Origin: Chondrilla cf. caribensis | Taxonomy: Eukaryota; Porifera; Demospongiae; Chondrillida; Chondrillidae | DNA length: 64,000 bases | Direction: 5' to 3' | Assembly (NCBI GenBank): GCA_964020155.1 | Contig: OZ026550.1 | Location: forward strand, 2,230,852 to 2,294,851 | Shown here: piece after piece, positions 25,626-42,500 of the stretch | Layout of the letters: each line of letters begins with the position of its first letter | How positions within the stretch are numbered: the first letter of the stretch is position 1 | Translations under genes and position numbers: made by a program | Notes under the pieces: generated by a model | What the model was told of the DNA's origin: nothing | What the model saw: only the letters and a program-made list of their open reading frames with translations | Databases searched by the model: none

Positions 25626-26192
25626 TAATATGTGTATGTCCCTCAATTTAAGACCACACATGTACAACAATCACAATATATATACACAACATCGGAAAAT
25701 AACTGTACACACACAATTAAGACTGAGATTATTAAGAATATGTACAGCTCAGATTTTACAATGACCTGCTGCTCCATCATCTTTATGGGGAAGTCATTAC
25801 CACATTTGTACTGATTTGTTCATATCCGGATCCCTTTGCCTACTATATGAATCACCTGTGAGCGCACTGAATGGCAGAGCAATGTGATGTCATGTTGCAT
25901 GTACCTGGACCGCATGTTCATCTTCCTGGTTAATTGTTTCCTCCACATGATGACCTGTACTTGTGGTGGTGTATGTTGCAGTATGTTGTTGGCTTCTGAG
26001 ATCAGTGTTACATGGTATTGTGCAACACAGTATACAGTATTGCAGTGCAATGATTATCATTATCATTGTATCAGTATATAATTGGAGTAATTAGTAATAT
26101 TATGTATATATTATATATACGTATATACTCATATAATAACATGGATGCGCTTGTGTATGTGTGTGCATGTGTGTGTTTGTGTCTGTGTTTGC

Positions 26193-26260
<68 letters not shown>

Positions 26261-27480
26261 ATGTGATATTTTGTGAGGAGCATTGTGGAGTGTGAGTCCA
26301 CATTTAAAGACATAACATATCTCTTCATTTGATCAATAATAATTACTTTCATTTCTTAATGACTGTTGTACGGTAGGAATGACTATCCCATTTATCGCAT
26401 GTGAAACTACAACAAACTCCAAAACTTATACTGCAGTATCGCAAATCGTGTTCAACCAAGTTTCAAGATCAAACTTTCTCACCTCAAAGTTGTGAAACTG
26501 AGTTCATCCTGGTTGAATATGTCCATGTGTAATGGATTTATGTGTTTTTGTTTATCTGTGTTTCATTCTTTATTTGTATGTGTCCACTCGACAACCACAT
26601 CATTGTAAACAACTACAAGGCTTGCTATATGCACAATATGTATACAGTTTATGTATCCCAAGGGTATTTAGTTCTTACTTCTTACTATTAAAATTTTGAG
26701 ATGATTTAAAAATGAGTACGGCATGTACATTGAATGCCTGGTCTCATCATACTTGCTGTACACATGGCAGTGACATGATTGATGAAGTCCTCACTTTCAA
26801 GTCAGAAGCTCTGTGTAGTCTCTTAATTGTATTATGTGAGCCCCTACACTGCTTTGTTTCCATGGATACCTTTGCAGCGTCAACAGCAGACACTATATGC
26901 ATGGCTTCACTTGTGACTCAAATTACAATCTGGATAAACTCATAATATCCAATTTCACCTTCCTCATTAGAAGACTATCATGTACCTGTGCTAACTAAGA
27001 CCCATCCCACCACCTTCAAGGATCTATTTTTAGAAGTGACTATTTATAGCACACGATATACCTATGGGTGTATGCATAGTTTGAAAATTTGAGAATATTC
27101 AAATATCTATTTATAGAAGGGACTATTTATAGCACACTATAATCCTATAAGTGTATGCTTATTTTGAAAATTAGAGAATGTTCGCAATGTATAAAAATAT
27201 ACTGTTATAAAGAATAGTTTGTTATAGAGTATGAAAATGCATAATTATTATACGCCATTAGCTTTGATAGCTAAACTTATAATCCATGAATAGCCTTGCA
27301 ATAACTTTAAGGTAAACCATATCAGTTGCATCATCACAGAGAAGTGGTTGATTGTTTCAACCTCAAGCTACATTTTCATTGAATTTTGAATACAAATCTA
27401 TTTTCCTCCTATATAGCATGCATACACATAATGTATGATTCAAAGTGAATGTATGAAATCACATCATGCTATTAGGCAGT
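25626..27480. other. Spacer between genes 2 and 3
   Basis: Matches 16930-18720 upstream of gene 2 over most of its length, so it is duplicated flank. It holds a GT microsatellite at about 26196-26260. No gene seen; long TG/CA open frames across the repeat are artefacts of the dinucleotide. Confidence 0.6.
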
Positions 27481-27484
27481 ATAG

Positions 27485-27698
27485 GCCCTAACCTGCATGT
27501 TAGGTTCCAACCTATAACTAACAGGTTATGGTCTGCACAGTATAGGACTCTATATACGAAGAGAAGTCATATTAAGTTGTGGCACTGTGCAGGCCCTGAC
27601 CTGTTTACACAGTCAACATGACATCACTGACACATGTATGGATTCAGAAAGGTATAAAAGCAGTAGGTGCAGACAGTATTGTCACAATTCTTTGCTCA
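27485..27698 (+). promoter_or_regulatory. Gene 3 promoter
   Basis: TATAAAAG at 27653-27660 is 46 bases before the ATG. The initiator-like TTGTCACAATT and the TGACATCACTGACACATG block match gene 2. An upstream dyad built on GCCCTAACCTG and AACAGGTT lies at about 27485-27535. Confidence 0.75.
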
Positions 27699-33069
<5,371 letters not shown>

Positions 33070-33837
33070 TGAAAATCAACTGAAGCTGAACTCTTCAAGA
33101 AGTAGTTACTACACTATTAATAGCATTGAATAGATAAACACTATAGACACACACGTAGAGCTATACTTTAAACAAGGCAACTGATAATGTGTTCATTGTA
33201 TTATGCTAAATCGGATGGATTAATAATGATCGAGATGCAAAAATTTAACAAGCTAATATTATGATAATGCTATCAAATAATGTATATATACAATATATAC
33301 AATATATATATTATATATATATATATAATATGTGTATGTCCCTCAATTTGACACAATGTCATGTACAATAATCCCAATATAGACAACGTCAGCCAATAAC
33401 TGTACACACACATTTAAGTAATAAAATTTATTAAGTTACATAATACTATCGGGAAAGATCTACGTGATCCAATTCTAAATTATTAGGTTATACTGTATTA
33501 GGTATTATAGTATGAAATTTGAATGATTGATATACTGAAAGCATCATGTAGTAGACATGCACTATCATTACGGGTCCTTTCCAAAAGGGTAAAAATTGTC
33601 TGAGCACACATACTGAGGGTTTACATGGGTTTGTCTCAACACCGCCTGTGATGATGTAATGATGATGCCATACTGGACCTAGTCATACTAATGGGTGTTC
33701 TCTATTGGGTAAGGGGTTAGAGTACACCTGGTGGTACACTTGCAGTGAGTGAGGGGTGACGTCATGTTTGCAATGAATGTGGAACCACAGACAGGTTAAA
33801 CCACTCATATACTCCTATATACTTCTCTATACACATA

Positions 33838-34044
33838 CCATATAGTGGGAAACTTTGGCGAGGTTTTTAATTTGGCGAATTGGCGATTTTACGGAAAATC
33901 GCCAAATTTAAAATCCGCCATATTTTATTCTGACGTATTCTGACAATCCTGGAATTTGTCATGACGCCAAATTTAAAACTCGCCAATTCGTTCCGGGGAC
34001 TGATTCACCAAATTTAATGCTTGCCAAAGTTCCCTGCTATACGG
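33838..34044. mobile_element. 207-base TIR element with TA target duplication
   Basis: Left end CCATATAGTGGGAAACTTTG and right-end complement CCGTATAGCAGGGAACTTTG are inverted repeats; TA lies at 33836-33837 and 34045-34046. The paralogous segment near 50100 has the empty site with one TA at 50112-50113. The interior has further GGCGA/TCGCC foldbacks. No coding capacity. Confidence 0.85.
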
Positions 34045-34104
34045 TATGCTGCATGGGTTATCTGCAAAGCATTTATTTACGAAAAATTATGTTGACATGC
34101 ACAG

Positions 34105-34165
34105 ATCTGGAGTCAACCCTCCTGATCCATGCCATATCAAGCTGAAGGATGTACGTTGCTCATCC
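34105..34165 (+). pseudogene. Relic of exon 11 of the Cys-rich family
   Basis: Matches exon 11 (GGAGTCAACCCTCCTGATCC, CAAGCTGAAGGATGTACGTT), with the first cysteine codon region lost and CCGTACC changed to CATATC. No other exons are near, so this is a remnant of a deleted copy after gene 3. The following 34170-34600 is AT-rich and featureless apart from a short TTTAAA-rich palindromic patch near 34300-34350. Confidence 0.75.
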
Positions 34166-34603
34166 AACGATCATCACTCATCTGGCTACTAATTGCTATT
34201 TTCAAACTGATTTTTTCCTCTATATTATATATATATATACCAAAATATTATTATACTACATTATGATGCGGTAATATTCTTTCTTGCGTTTTTTTATTTA
34301 AAATGTATTTAAAATTAATTTAAAAAATTAATTTATTTTAAATTTATAAAATTATTTATGCGGTAATATTGAGTGGAGCTAATACAGTGCATAAAGTTCT
34401 CCTCGAAGTAGAAATGTACATATACAAACACCATTGAGGTAAATAAAGTACACAATACACAGTATTTTCAATGATTCTCATATCACTTCAATGACATAAC
34501 AATAATATTAAGTTTCTCAAGTTAAATAATCACCATGTCATATAAATAAATGACATATTTATTTCCAATTACTGTGACTAGCGTAAAGGTACTGCAACAT
34601 TTT

Positions 34604-35476
34604 CTAATGCTTATCTGTGGTAAGTGGCAAAAGTGTGATAGCTTGGCTATAGCATACACAGCAACCCTTCTCATCCAGACAAGATCTGATATACTTGACA
34701 CACAGCCTTGTGACCTCGGGGGGATAGGTGCCTAGGTTGGTTTGGCAGAAGAAATTAAGTGCGTGTTGTGAATATTGAGAAGTGAAATCTTCTTCAACAC
34801 AACAACTGAAGTTTGCCTGTCCTGGCAGAGTTACATACTGAATGCTGCAGTTCAGATCCATTACTTCCAGTTCATTGAGCAATTTCTCTGCGAATTGTAG
34901 GTGAAAGTCAAATATTTCTGGCAAATTCCAAATGGGAACACGGAAGCCCGCGATCACCTCCACTCTACCAATTCCTTCTTTGCAAATCCCGATGGCCTTG
35001 GAGAACAGATCCTTCAAGTTTGGGAAGAAGTAATGAGAGTGAGTGATGAATACCAAGTCGAACTTCGGGAGTCCACTCGGGTCTACTTCCAAAAATCCTT
35101 CGTTGATGATGGTCGTTTTGTAGGGCGATTTTGACAGATTCTTCTCTGCTTCTTGACACGATTTTTCATTTATGTCTATTCCAACGAGGTGGACTTTTCG
35201 GTGTGGAAATCTCTCAGACACTTGGGACAGAGCCTTGAAGTCGGATTTGCCGTCTCCACATCCAACGCTACAAATGTTCAGTTCCTCTCCTGGTTCTTGA
35301 TCGTCGAGTGCCTTACAAATCTTGTCACTGAGGTAGCAACAATAGCCGTCTACGGTACTACTAGTAATTTCGCAATAAACACGATGTCCAGCGGAATAAT
35401 CATGGCCTTTCAAACGTTGAATAGGGGGCTTGATAAGTGAACGTAACTGTTCCAACACCGAACCATCTGGATTCAT
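34604..35476 (-). CDS. SAM-dependent methyltransferase, histamine N-methyltransferase-like (copy 1)
   Basis: Single-exon frame of 290 residues. Motif I is seen as ICSVGCGDG (about residues 68-76), followed by VGIDIN (about 97-102), which fits the acidic end of the second Rossmann strand in class I methyltransferases. A motif IV-like FDLVFITHSHYFF follows. The order, length and HxHYF/HxLYY-type segment resemble histamine N-methyltransferase, which methylates small amines in the cytosol; substrate specificity cannot be read from sequence. No signal peptide or membrane segment. It is intact, on the strand opposite the Cys-rich genes, with a more GC-rich 5' flank (35590-35700). It is shorter at the N-terminus than copy 2 (starts MNPDG). 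A small-molecule methyltransferase of another subgroup remains possible. Confidence 0.8.
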   Translation of the reverse strand: MNPDGSVLEQLRSLIKPPIQRLKGHDYSAGHRVYCEITSSTVDGYCCYLSDKICKALDDQEPGEELNICSVGCGDGKSDFKALSQVSERFPHRKVHLVGIDINEKSCQEAEKNLSKSPYKTTIINEGFLEVDPSGLPKFDLVFITHSHYFFPNLKDLFSKAIGICKEGIGRVEVIAGFRVPIWNLPEIFDFHLQFAEKLLNELEVMDLNCSIQYVTLPGQANFSCCVEEDFTSQYSQHALNFFCQTNLGTYPPEVTRLCVKYIRSCLDEKGCCVCYSQAITLLPLTTDKH

Positions 35477-35854
35477 GATATCGAATGAAAACTAACACAC
35501 TACGTACGATCATAGACACATAGAGAAAACGACGTGAGAGAAACGACTATAAGCGGGGAAAAGCGTAAATATTATACCGATAACGCGTTAGTCTAGTCTA
35601 GCTAGCTAGACAGTCCCAAAGAGGCGCCGAGGGGCGGGAAAGGGAAGGGCCGGTCTAGCACAAGTAGCGATTAGTTGACACCTGAGCGCGTGACCAAAAA
35701 CCAATGAAATGCTACTGCCAAGAATCTTAATTGGCAATAATATTCATTGATTCTGCTTAGTTAATTGCTAAGTGTCATTGAGGATGATAGTACATACTCG
35801 TCGTCGGTAGCTGGGAATATTCACCCATCTGACAGTCAAATGAACGCGATTGTT

Positions 35855-35935
35855 AGTAGTTCTTCATCTGGTTCTTGATCGTCGAGCACCTTACAAATCT
35901 TGTCACTGATGTAGGAGGCTTCCTGCATTACCTAT
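35855..35935 (-). pseudogene. Methyltransferase fragment
   Basis: Matches the segment encoding the region before motif I in copy 1 (TGGTTCTTGATCGTCGAG, ACAAATCTTGTCACTGA). Too short and interrupted to be functional. It joins directly to a duplicated Cys-gene upstream flank at about 35940-36350. Confidence 0.65.
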
Positions 35936-36369
35936 AATTGTCAGTGTATGCATATCTCTTTCTCTAATAATAATATTATATTAATCACCCAGTTGTGAGT
36001 GTACAGAATAACAGTGCAGTGTGACGTTATGTTGCATCTACCTGGAGCACAGGTCTGTGCCTCCCTGGTTAATGTCGTTCCCCACATGACGAATGTGGAA
36101 TGGTACAATACAGTATGTAGTTGGCTTCTAAGTTCAGTGTTGCAAGGAATTACAGTGTGCCAATCAGATATCGTTGTTTGTGCGTGTGCGTGCAAGCCCT
36201 CTATATAGCTCTGTTTCCATGGATACTTTTGCTGTGTCAGCAAAGGTATCCATGGCATGGTAAGCTATATGCATTGGATGGCTTTACTTGTAACTCGAAT
36301 TACAATCTGGTTAAACTCATAAATATCAATTTTCACCTTCCTCAATAGAATTTTACCCTGTACTCGTAC

Positions 36370-36530
36370 TGAAAAAATTGCCGTCTACATTACCACTAGT
36401 GATTTTGCCATAAAGGCAAAGTCCAGAGGAATAATCATGGTCTTTAAAAGTTGAATAGAGGCCTTAATAAGAGGACGTAATTCTTTTATATAGCACCAAA
36501 CAATCTGGGTTCATAACTAACAAAACCATA
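36370..36530 (-). pseudogene. Methyltransferase N-terminal fragment
   Basis: Aligns with the N-terminus and start codon region of copy 1 (GAATAATCATGGTCTTTAAA; CTGGGTTCATAACTAAC, the complement of an MNPD start). Several substitutions and small indels break the frame. Confidence 0.65.
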
Positions 36531-36641
36531 TTACATACATCATGCATAATATAGACATTCATTTTGTTTCTGGTAGTTGAGAAAACGAATGTAAGCGGAG
36601 AAAGGCGAAAAACACTGACAAGGTGGCAATTCTGTATTATT

Positions 36642-36869
36642 TAGTGGTTAAGACATGGGTACAAGGGCATTATGACATATAAATACCGAGTCCCGAGGGC
36701 GCAAAGCGCCCGAGGACGAGAGTTGTCAGAATTTATATGTCATAATGCCCGAGTGTCCATGTCTTAACCATTATAGCATCCGTTGCTAATGCTTTATACT
36801 GTTGCTAACGCTTTATACATTATAAAATTGCTGTATAATAGTACTGTTTCTATGGTAACGGATGCTATA
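36642..36869. repeat. Two-part foldback element, copy B
   Basis: First unit runs from TTAGTGGTTAAGACATGGG to its near complement CCATGTCTTAACCA with a GC-rich centre (GAGGGCGCAAAGCGCCC). The second runs from TAGCATCCGTTGC to GGTAACGGATGCTA. It directly abuts the methyltransferase pseudogene at 36879. Confidence 0.7.
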
Positions 36870-36878
36870 TTATTATAA

Positions 36879-37510
36879 TCACCTCAATCCTACCAGATCT
36901 AAGGTCAAGGTCTAAAGCTTTGGAAATAGACGCTCAAAGTTGTCAACGAAAGAATAATGGATATGTACCATCTGTACCATGTCGAATTTCAGCAATGTAC
37001 GCTGATCTACTTCGAAAATTCCTTGGTTGATGATGGTGGTGCTGTAGGGCAAACTAGACAGCTTCTTCTCCGCTTCGATGCACGAACTTTTATTTATGTC
37101 TATTCCAACAAAGTTGACTCTTCGCTGTGGAAATCTCTTGAACACTTGGGACAGAATCTTGAAGTCCGTCTCCACAGCCAATGCTACAGACGTATAGTTC
37201 TTCATCTGGTGCTACATTTTCGAGTGCTCTACAAATCTTGTCATAGAGGCAGGCACAATAGCCGTCCACAGAACTTCTTGTTATCTCACGATAAATGCGA
37301 TGACTAGAAGTATATGCTCTGTCTTCCTCTGTGAATTCCTGCTGGTTATAAAGCAGATTTCTTTTTCAATCCGCGAGAATTGACTGCAATTCTACCAACG
37401 CTGTAATATTGGTTCTGTTAGATGAATTCATCTCAGCGCTTCATTTCTTTATCAAGGATCCAACCTATTCTTAGGTGGCTGATGGAGACACTTCGCCCAT
37501 TAGGCTATGG
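36879..37510 (-). pseudogene. Methyltransferase pseudogene related to copy 2
   Basis: Aligned with 53047-53690, it covers the N-terminal two thirds of copy 2. The stretch FVGIDINKSSCIEAEKKLSS is nearly unchanged, but upstream of it a frameshift removes the VGCGDG motif (the frame reads ALAVETDFK), and the C-terminal third is missing where it meets foldback copy B. Further indels occur around 37320-37460. It is a broken copy; no product is expected. Confidence 0.8.
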
Positions 37511-37820
37511 TGTCATCATAGCCATACAAAGGCTGTCTGTGGTTTCGATCTATGATTTCATGAACGGGCTCCAAATATTTATTACTTTTGATGGCCATGT
37601 GACAATTAGATGGCGTCAAATGACATCCTCAATCTCACACAATGTTATACATGAGAAAATCGCACGGTGAAATATAATATTGTAGCAAAGTGCAGACCTG
37701 TCTTTCTCCACTCCAAGCTGTCAGACCGGAAGCTAATGTGATTTGCAGGAATCTCCACTTCCACCACAGCCAGTTATCCTGATCTGGAAATCAAATGAGT
37801 TGTAGACGTATACTATCCAT

Positions 37821-37950
37821 AGCTCCTGACACCTATCGGCGATATACAGTGAGTATATCGCCAAATGGTGTCAGGAGCTATAATGTATACTATATAGTAT
37901 AGTATAGTATAGTATAGTATATAATAGTGTATAGTATATAATAGTATATA
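37821..37950. repeat. Perfect hairpin followed by TATAG microsatellite
   Basis: AGCTCCTGACACC and its exact complement GGTGTCAGGAGCT flank GGCGATATAC / GTATATCGCC around a short loop (about 37821-37882). It continues into a (TATAG)n tract to about 37945. Confidence 0.75.
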
Positions 37951-38069
37951 TTGCAAGTACATGGTAAAGTGCACGACACTGTATGAGTCCCTTAGTTAGA
38001 GCAATTAATCACTCAGAGAATATGCCTGTCATTAGACTAGAACTAGACTATAGACTAACTACGTATTAC

Positions 38070-38400
38070 AGCAACAGCATGCGGGTCTACTTCCATAATC
38101 CTTCATGATGATGGTTGTTTTGTTGGGCAATTTTGACAGATTCTTCTCTGCTTTGCGTAACAACTTTCATTTGTCTATTCTAATGAGGTGGACTTTTCGG
38201 GGTGGAAATCTCTCAGACAGTTAAGATAAAACCTTGAAATCGACTTCTCTGTCTCCACATCCAACGGTACATATGTTCAGTTCCTTGTTCTTGATCATTG
38301 AGCGCATTACAAATCTTGTCACTGAGGTAGGAGGTAAATCCATCTACGGTACCATTGATGATTTCGCAATAAACACCTTTATGTGTAGTGTCAGTGCCTA
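38070..38400 (-). pseudogene. Methyltransferase relic, copy 1-like
   Basis: Aligns with about 35075-35390 of copy 1 (GTCTACTTCCA, CTTCTCTGCTT, GTGGACTTTTCGG, ACAAATCTTGTCACTGAGG, GATTTCGCAATAAACAC). Frame breaks are visible, including the loss of the VGIDIN coding segment. Its right end, TTATGTGTAGTGTCAGTGCC, also ends the relic at 43467-43568. Confidence 0.7.
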
Positions 38401-38439
38401 TAATAATTGTCAGTGTATGCATATCGCTTTCTTTAATAA

Positions 38440-39180
38440 TAATATTATATTAATCACCTATAGCTGTGAGCATACAGAATAACAGTGCAGTGTGATGTTA
38501 TGTTGCATCTATGCCTTCCTGGTCATTGTCGTTCCCCACATGATGCATATGGAATTGTACATTACAGAATGTTGTTGGCTTCTAAGTTCACTAGTACTGT
38601 TGCAGGGGATTACATTGTGCCATTCAGATATCATTGTTTGTGCATGTGCATGTGAGCCCTCTATACTGCTTTGTTTCCATGGATACCTATATGCTGTGTC
38701 AGCAAAAGTAGCTATATGCATTGAATGGCTTAACTTGTGACTCAAATTACAATCTGGTTAAACTCATACTATCTAATTTCACCTTCCTCTTTGAAAGTTT
38801 ATCCTGTACTAGTGCTGACTGAAAACTATCCCTTATCTTCAAGTGTCTGTTTTTAGAGGGACTATTATCAACACTCTTACAAAACCAACAAATGTGTATT
38901 TTAGATACTTGGGATTGTTCAATGTACAATTTATAATATTGTTATTGATAATAGTAAAGCATTATAATATTATAGCTCCAAAAGTTAAATTCATAACCTA
39001 TAAATAGCCTTTCAATATCATCAAGGTAAATCTCATTCTGTTGCTCCATCACAGAGAATCAAAGTATTGTTACAACTTATGGTAACTTTTCATTGATCAT
39101 GAATTTCTGAAAGAAATGTATTTCCTGGTACATACACATATTATGGTGCAAATTGAATATAATATCACGTCTTCAGTTCA
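38440..39180. other. Duplicated far-upstream flank of gene 4
   Basis: Matches 44560-45240 and 55740-56440, and in part 35980-36350 and 17030-17240. Noncoding; short open frames are not conserved between copies. Confidence 0.6.
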
Positions 39181-39183
39181 AGT

Positions 39184-39533
39184 CACTGTGCAGGCCTTGA
39201 CCTGTTAGGCCCAGCCTGGCAGGTAAGGACCTGCACAGTGCCATAACTTGTATACGCATGACTTGACACATGAAGTGAAGTCATATAAATGTTGTTGCAC
39301 TGCATAATATGCAGCTGCAGGTCCTAACCTGCTAGGCTTTAGCCTATCAGGTTAGGGCCTGCACGGTATATGACTTCACACATGAAGTGAAGTCATTTAA
39401 GTATATGCATCTTGTGGCACTGTGCAGGCCCTGGTCAGTTTTCACTGTCAACATGACATCACTGACACATGTATGGATTCAGGGAGGTATAAAAGCAGCT
39501 GGTACAGACGGTATTGTCACAATCCAGTCCTCA
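39184..39533 (+). promoter_or_regulatory. Gene 4 promoter with two large palindromes
   Basis: TATAAAAG at 39488-39495, 46 bases before the ATG, with TGACATCACTGACACATG ahead. Two imperfect palindromes lie at 39184-39240 (CACTGTGCAGG to CCTGCACAGTG) and 39316-39364 (TGCAGGTCCTAACCTGC to GTTAGGGCCTGCA). Each is followed by GAAGTGAAGTCAT (about 39270 and 39378). This palindrome plus GAAGTGAAGTCAT unit occurs twice upstream of genes 4, 5 and 6. Confidence 0.7.
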
Positions 39534-42500
39534 ATGTTTCTGAAGATGAATCTTTCCTTCTTTGTTGTTGTCCTCCTTGTCAGCACTACTGCTGCCTTGG
39601 AGAAGGACCACTTGGAGAAATTGAAAACTGTCAGTCGTGAACTCAAGCTCACTCATCATTTCGGGCCTCAAGGGATCACCCCTGGTAACTTGGCTAGAGT
39701 GCGTAGAGGTATTGACCCTCAGTGTTACAATGCTGGACTTCAAGTAGTGCGAATGTGCATATTCAATATTTCTCAAATCATTGATGCATATACTGGAAAG
39801 GAGGATGCTGCTTTGTCTGTCAAACAAGTGAACGACATCCTCTGCACCTATGATGGTTGTTACAATGCTGTTCTCAATGCCTCCAAAACATGTGAAGAAT
39901 TTAAGGTAAACAGTATTCTTTAGGTTTTCAAGATCTTGTATATTGAATGAAATGTATGTTGTTCATCACAGGTTATCCTGAGATTTCTATGTACAATATA
40001 TGTATTCTCTTTCTAGAATTGAGCTAGTTATAGACTTATACTTATGAATGTAAAATTATACACCATTAATTTTACTTTCATAAGTAGTGCTTCATACTTT
40101 GATACTTTGATAGTTTTATACCAAGACATTTGAAAATGAACATGAGTTGAGCTGTAAAGTGAATGCCAATGGGACGTACTGTTTGGAAGCATCCTTGGCT
40201 ATGTCTGATAACACTTCTGTGAGTTCTTGATTTGTCTGCATTTCCAGAACTTGCTACATTATTATATGTATGTATACTGTGTGCTATATACCATATCCGT
40301 TGTGGAGCAATGCAATGACTAAAGGATTCTCATTTAACTCTAATTAGTCTAATTAACAACAGTGTCAATGTAATTTCCAGGACATTATAAATCTGTGCAA
40401 AGTATTAAGAATTATTAGGAGTATATAATAATATTATAATGTGTATTGACTACCGTAAAAAACAAATTATTTTACTCTTAGTTATGTTTTACCTGACCAC
40501 AATGAATGTGTATTTGCCATGGAACCGTTTCACATTGCACAGTCTGTGATAGATTGATGTGGAGTATGGTGTCAAGTGTTTGCCATGTCTGACTGTAGAG
40601 TTTTCATTGTGTGTTTGCTTGTTAAGAAATTACTATTATAATTCTTCTATTCTTTTCCTGATGAAGAGCACATGTTTCCAATCTATTGCAACATGTCGCA
40701 GTGATCCAGTATGCCATGAGGTACGTGCGTCTCATTGTCTGTGAAAGACCACATTTCAGCCTTACAAATTGTGTATTGTATATATGGCTATTTATATGTT
40801 TACACACCACACAACTGTATGCCACAATCCCACAATGCATTATTAAAATAACTGAGTGCGGCATACAAATTTACTGTTACAGTATGAGAGTTGGTACTAA
40901 CTGCAAGCCATTTGATGTCCATATGCATCTAGGGAATGTACAGTGATATATTTTTTCATTAAAAATGAAGAATTGAAGGATTACCTCTGGATTGCATAAC
41001 ATCGTGTACAATTTTTTTGCCATGTAACCTCTGATTGCAGTAATACTTTCTCTATTTGCAGCACTTCAACAAGTTAATCAAGCAATATGGATGTTGTATG
41101 AAAGAAATCATGGACCAAAGACTTGCATTGTATGTACATCACAATGAATATGCAGTTCCTTACTGACCTCATGCTCATACAGTAGACCATCATTGGTGGC
41201 AGCTTGCATTTCATGTCATGTTCATTCAATATTTATTCCTAATCATCTCACAGGATAACTAACTTCAATTTTTTTGAAATTTGTGGGCTTACAAATCCAG
41301 GGAATTGTGTAAGTTGAGCATTTGATGCATATGGCAGACCAAGTCGGATTAAGCCTACAATTACACCACAATGGTGTCTGATGCACAACATTTTAGACTA
41401 TATCACACTTTCAGTTCAGCATTTACATGATGTGTAATATGTGCATACAGTGTACCATGTCAGACCAAGCCTACATTCACAGAATAAAATACGACTATGA
41501 TTTCTGGTATATCCTAATAATAATGGATTTTTATTGGTTTTTTACACCTTCTATTTACATGACTACTTTTGATAGTTTTTCAATATTATTGGATATAAAT
41601 GGTGTGCATTCAAATTTGATCTACAGCCTTACACGAATAACCCACAAGTGATAACAGGTGTTCATGGAATCGTGGCTTCTAACACTACCCTTGTCCCTAT
41701 GTTGCCACGTTGCATCCGTAAAGCAGAAGAGTTTATCAACATGCGGGAATGTAGTGCTGGATTGGACATACGATCTGCACTCTTTTTAGGGCAACGGCCA
41801 TCATCCTGTGAGCTGCAGTTACTATATTCAAGGTTTTGCCAGTCTCAGAAATGCTTGAACAAAATAGTGGATCTGTTGTACACATGTCTCAATGGAACTG
41901 GACTGAATATATCAGACATCTCTGCGGTAATCAGTAGTATTTTCTTGTGTAACGAGCAAATATTTGTATAGTATATATGTATTGCCTATTTCACTCATAT
42001 TATGTATTATATTCATATTAATACAATAATTATATTAGATTAGATTGTTCTAACTTTGTGCTTCATTAGACATTACCTTTGCACCAGACTGAGTATCTCA
42101 ATATTGTTTACCCTATATCAACACCTTCAATTAGACGATAGACCATGTCATTCTCTTCGACTCAAAGTTGTACTGTGCTAAGGATTCGAAACGTAAGGAC
42201 TTTTGTGGAGTAATGTTCCCTGAGATTTTCAACCCTTCGAAACCGGTGAGTAAGAATGTATGCAACATAGGTCAAACGAATGAAAACAGGTCATTAAAAA
42301 CAAGGTCCTTAGCAGGACAGCCTTCACATATACTACTATGTTATAGGATTTATTGTACTGTTTATATAATTATATTTCCCAGCTATATACTATTCATTAT
42401 TATAGTATATTATATTGCATTAATGTATTGAAGTGGTCAATCATCATTAATTTTATACACCAATTTATTCCTTCCCAGCTTCCAGCCGCAGTCAACCTCA

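Noticed and set aside
34901..35440. Plus-strand frames opposite methyltransferase copy 1
   Set aside because: Shadows of the intact minus-strand gene that carries the VGCGDG and VGIDIN motifs.
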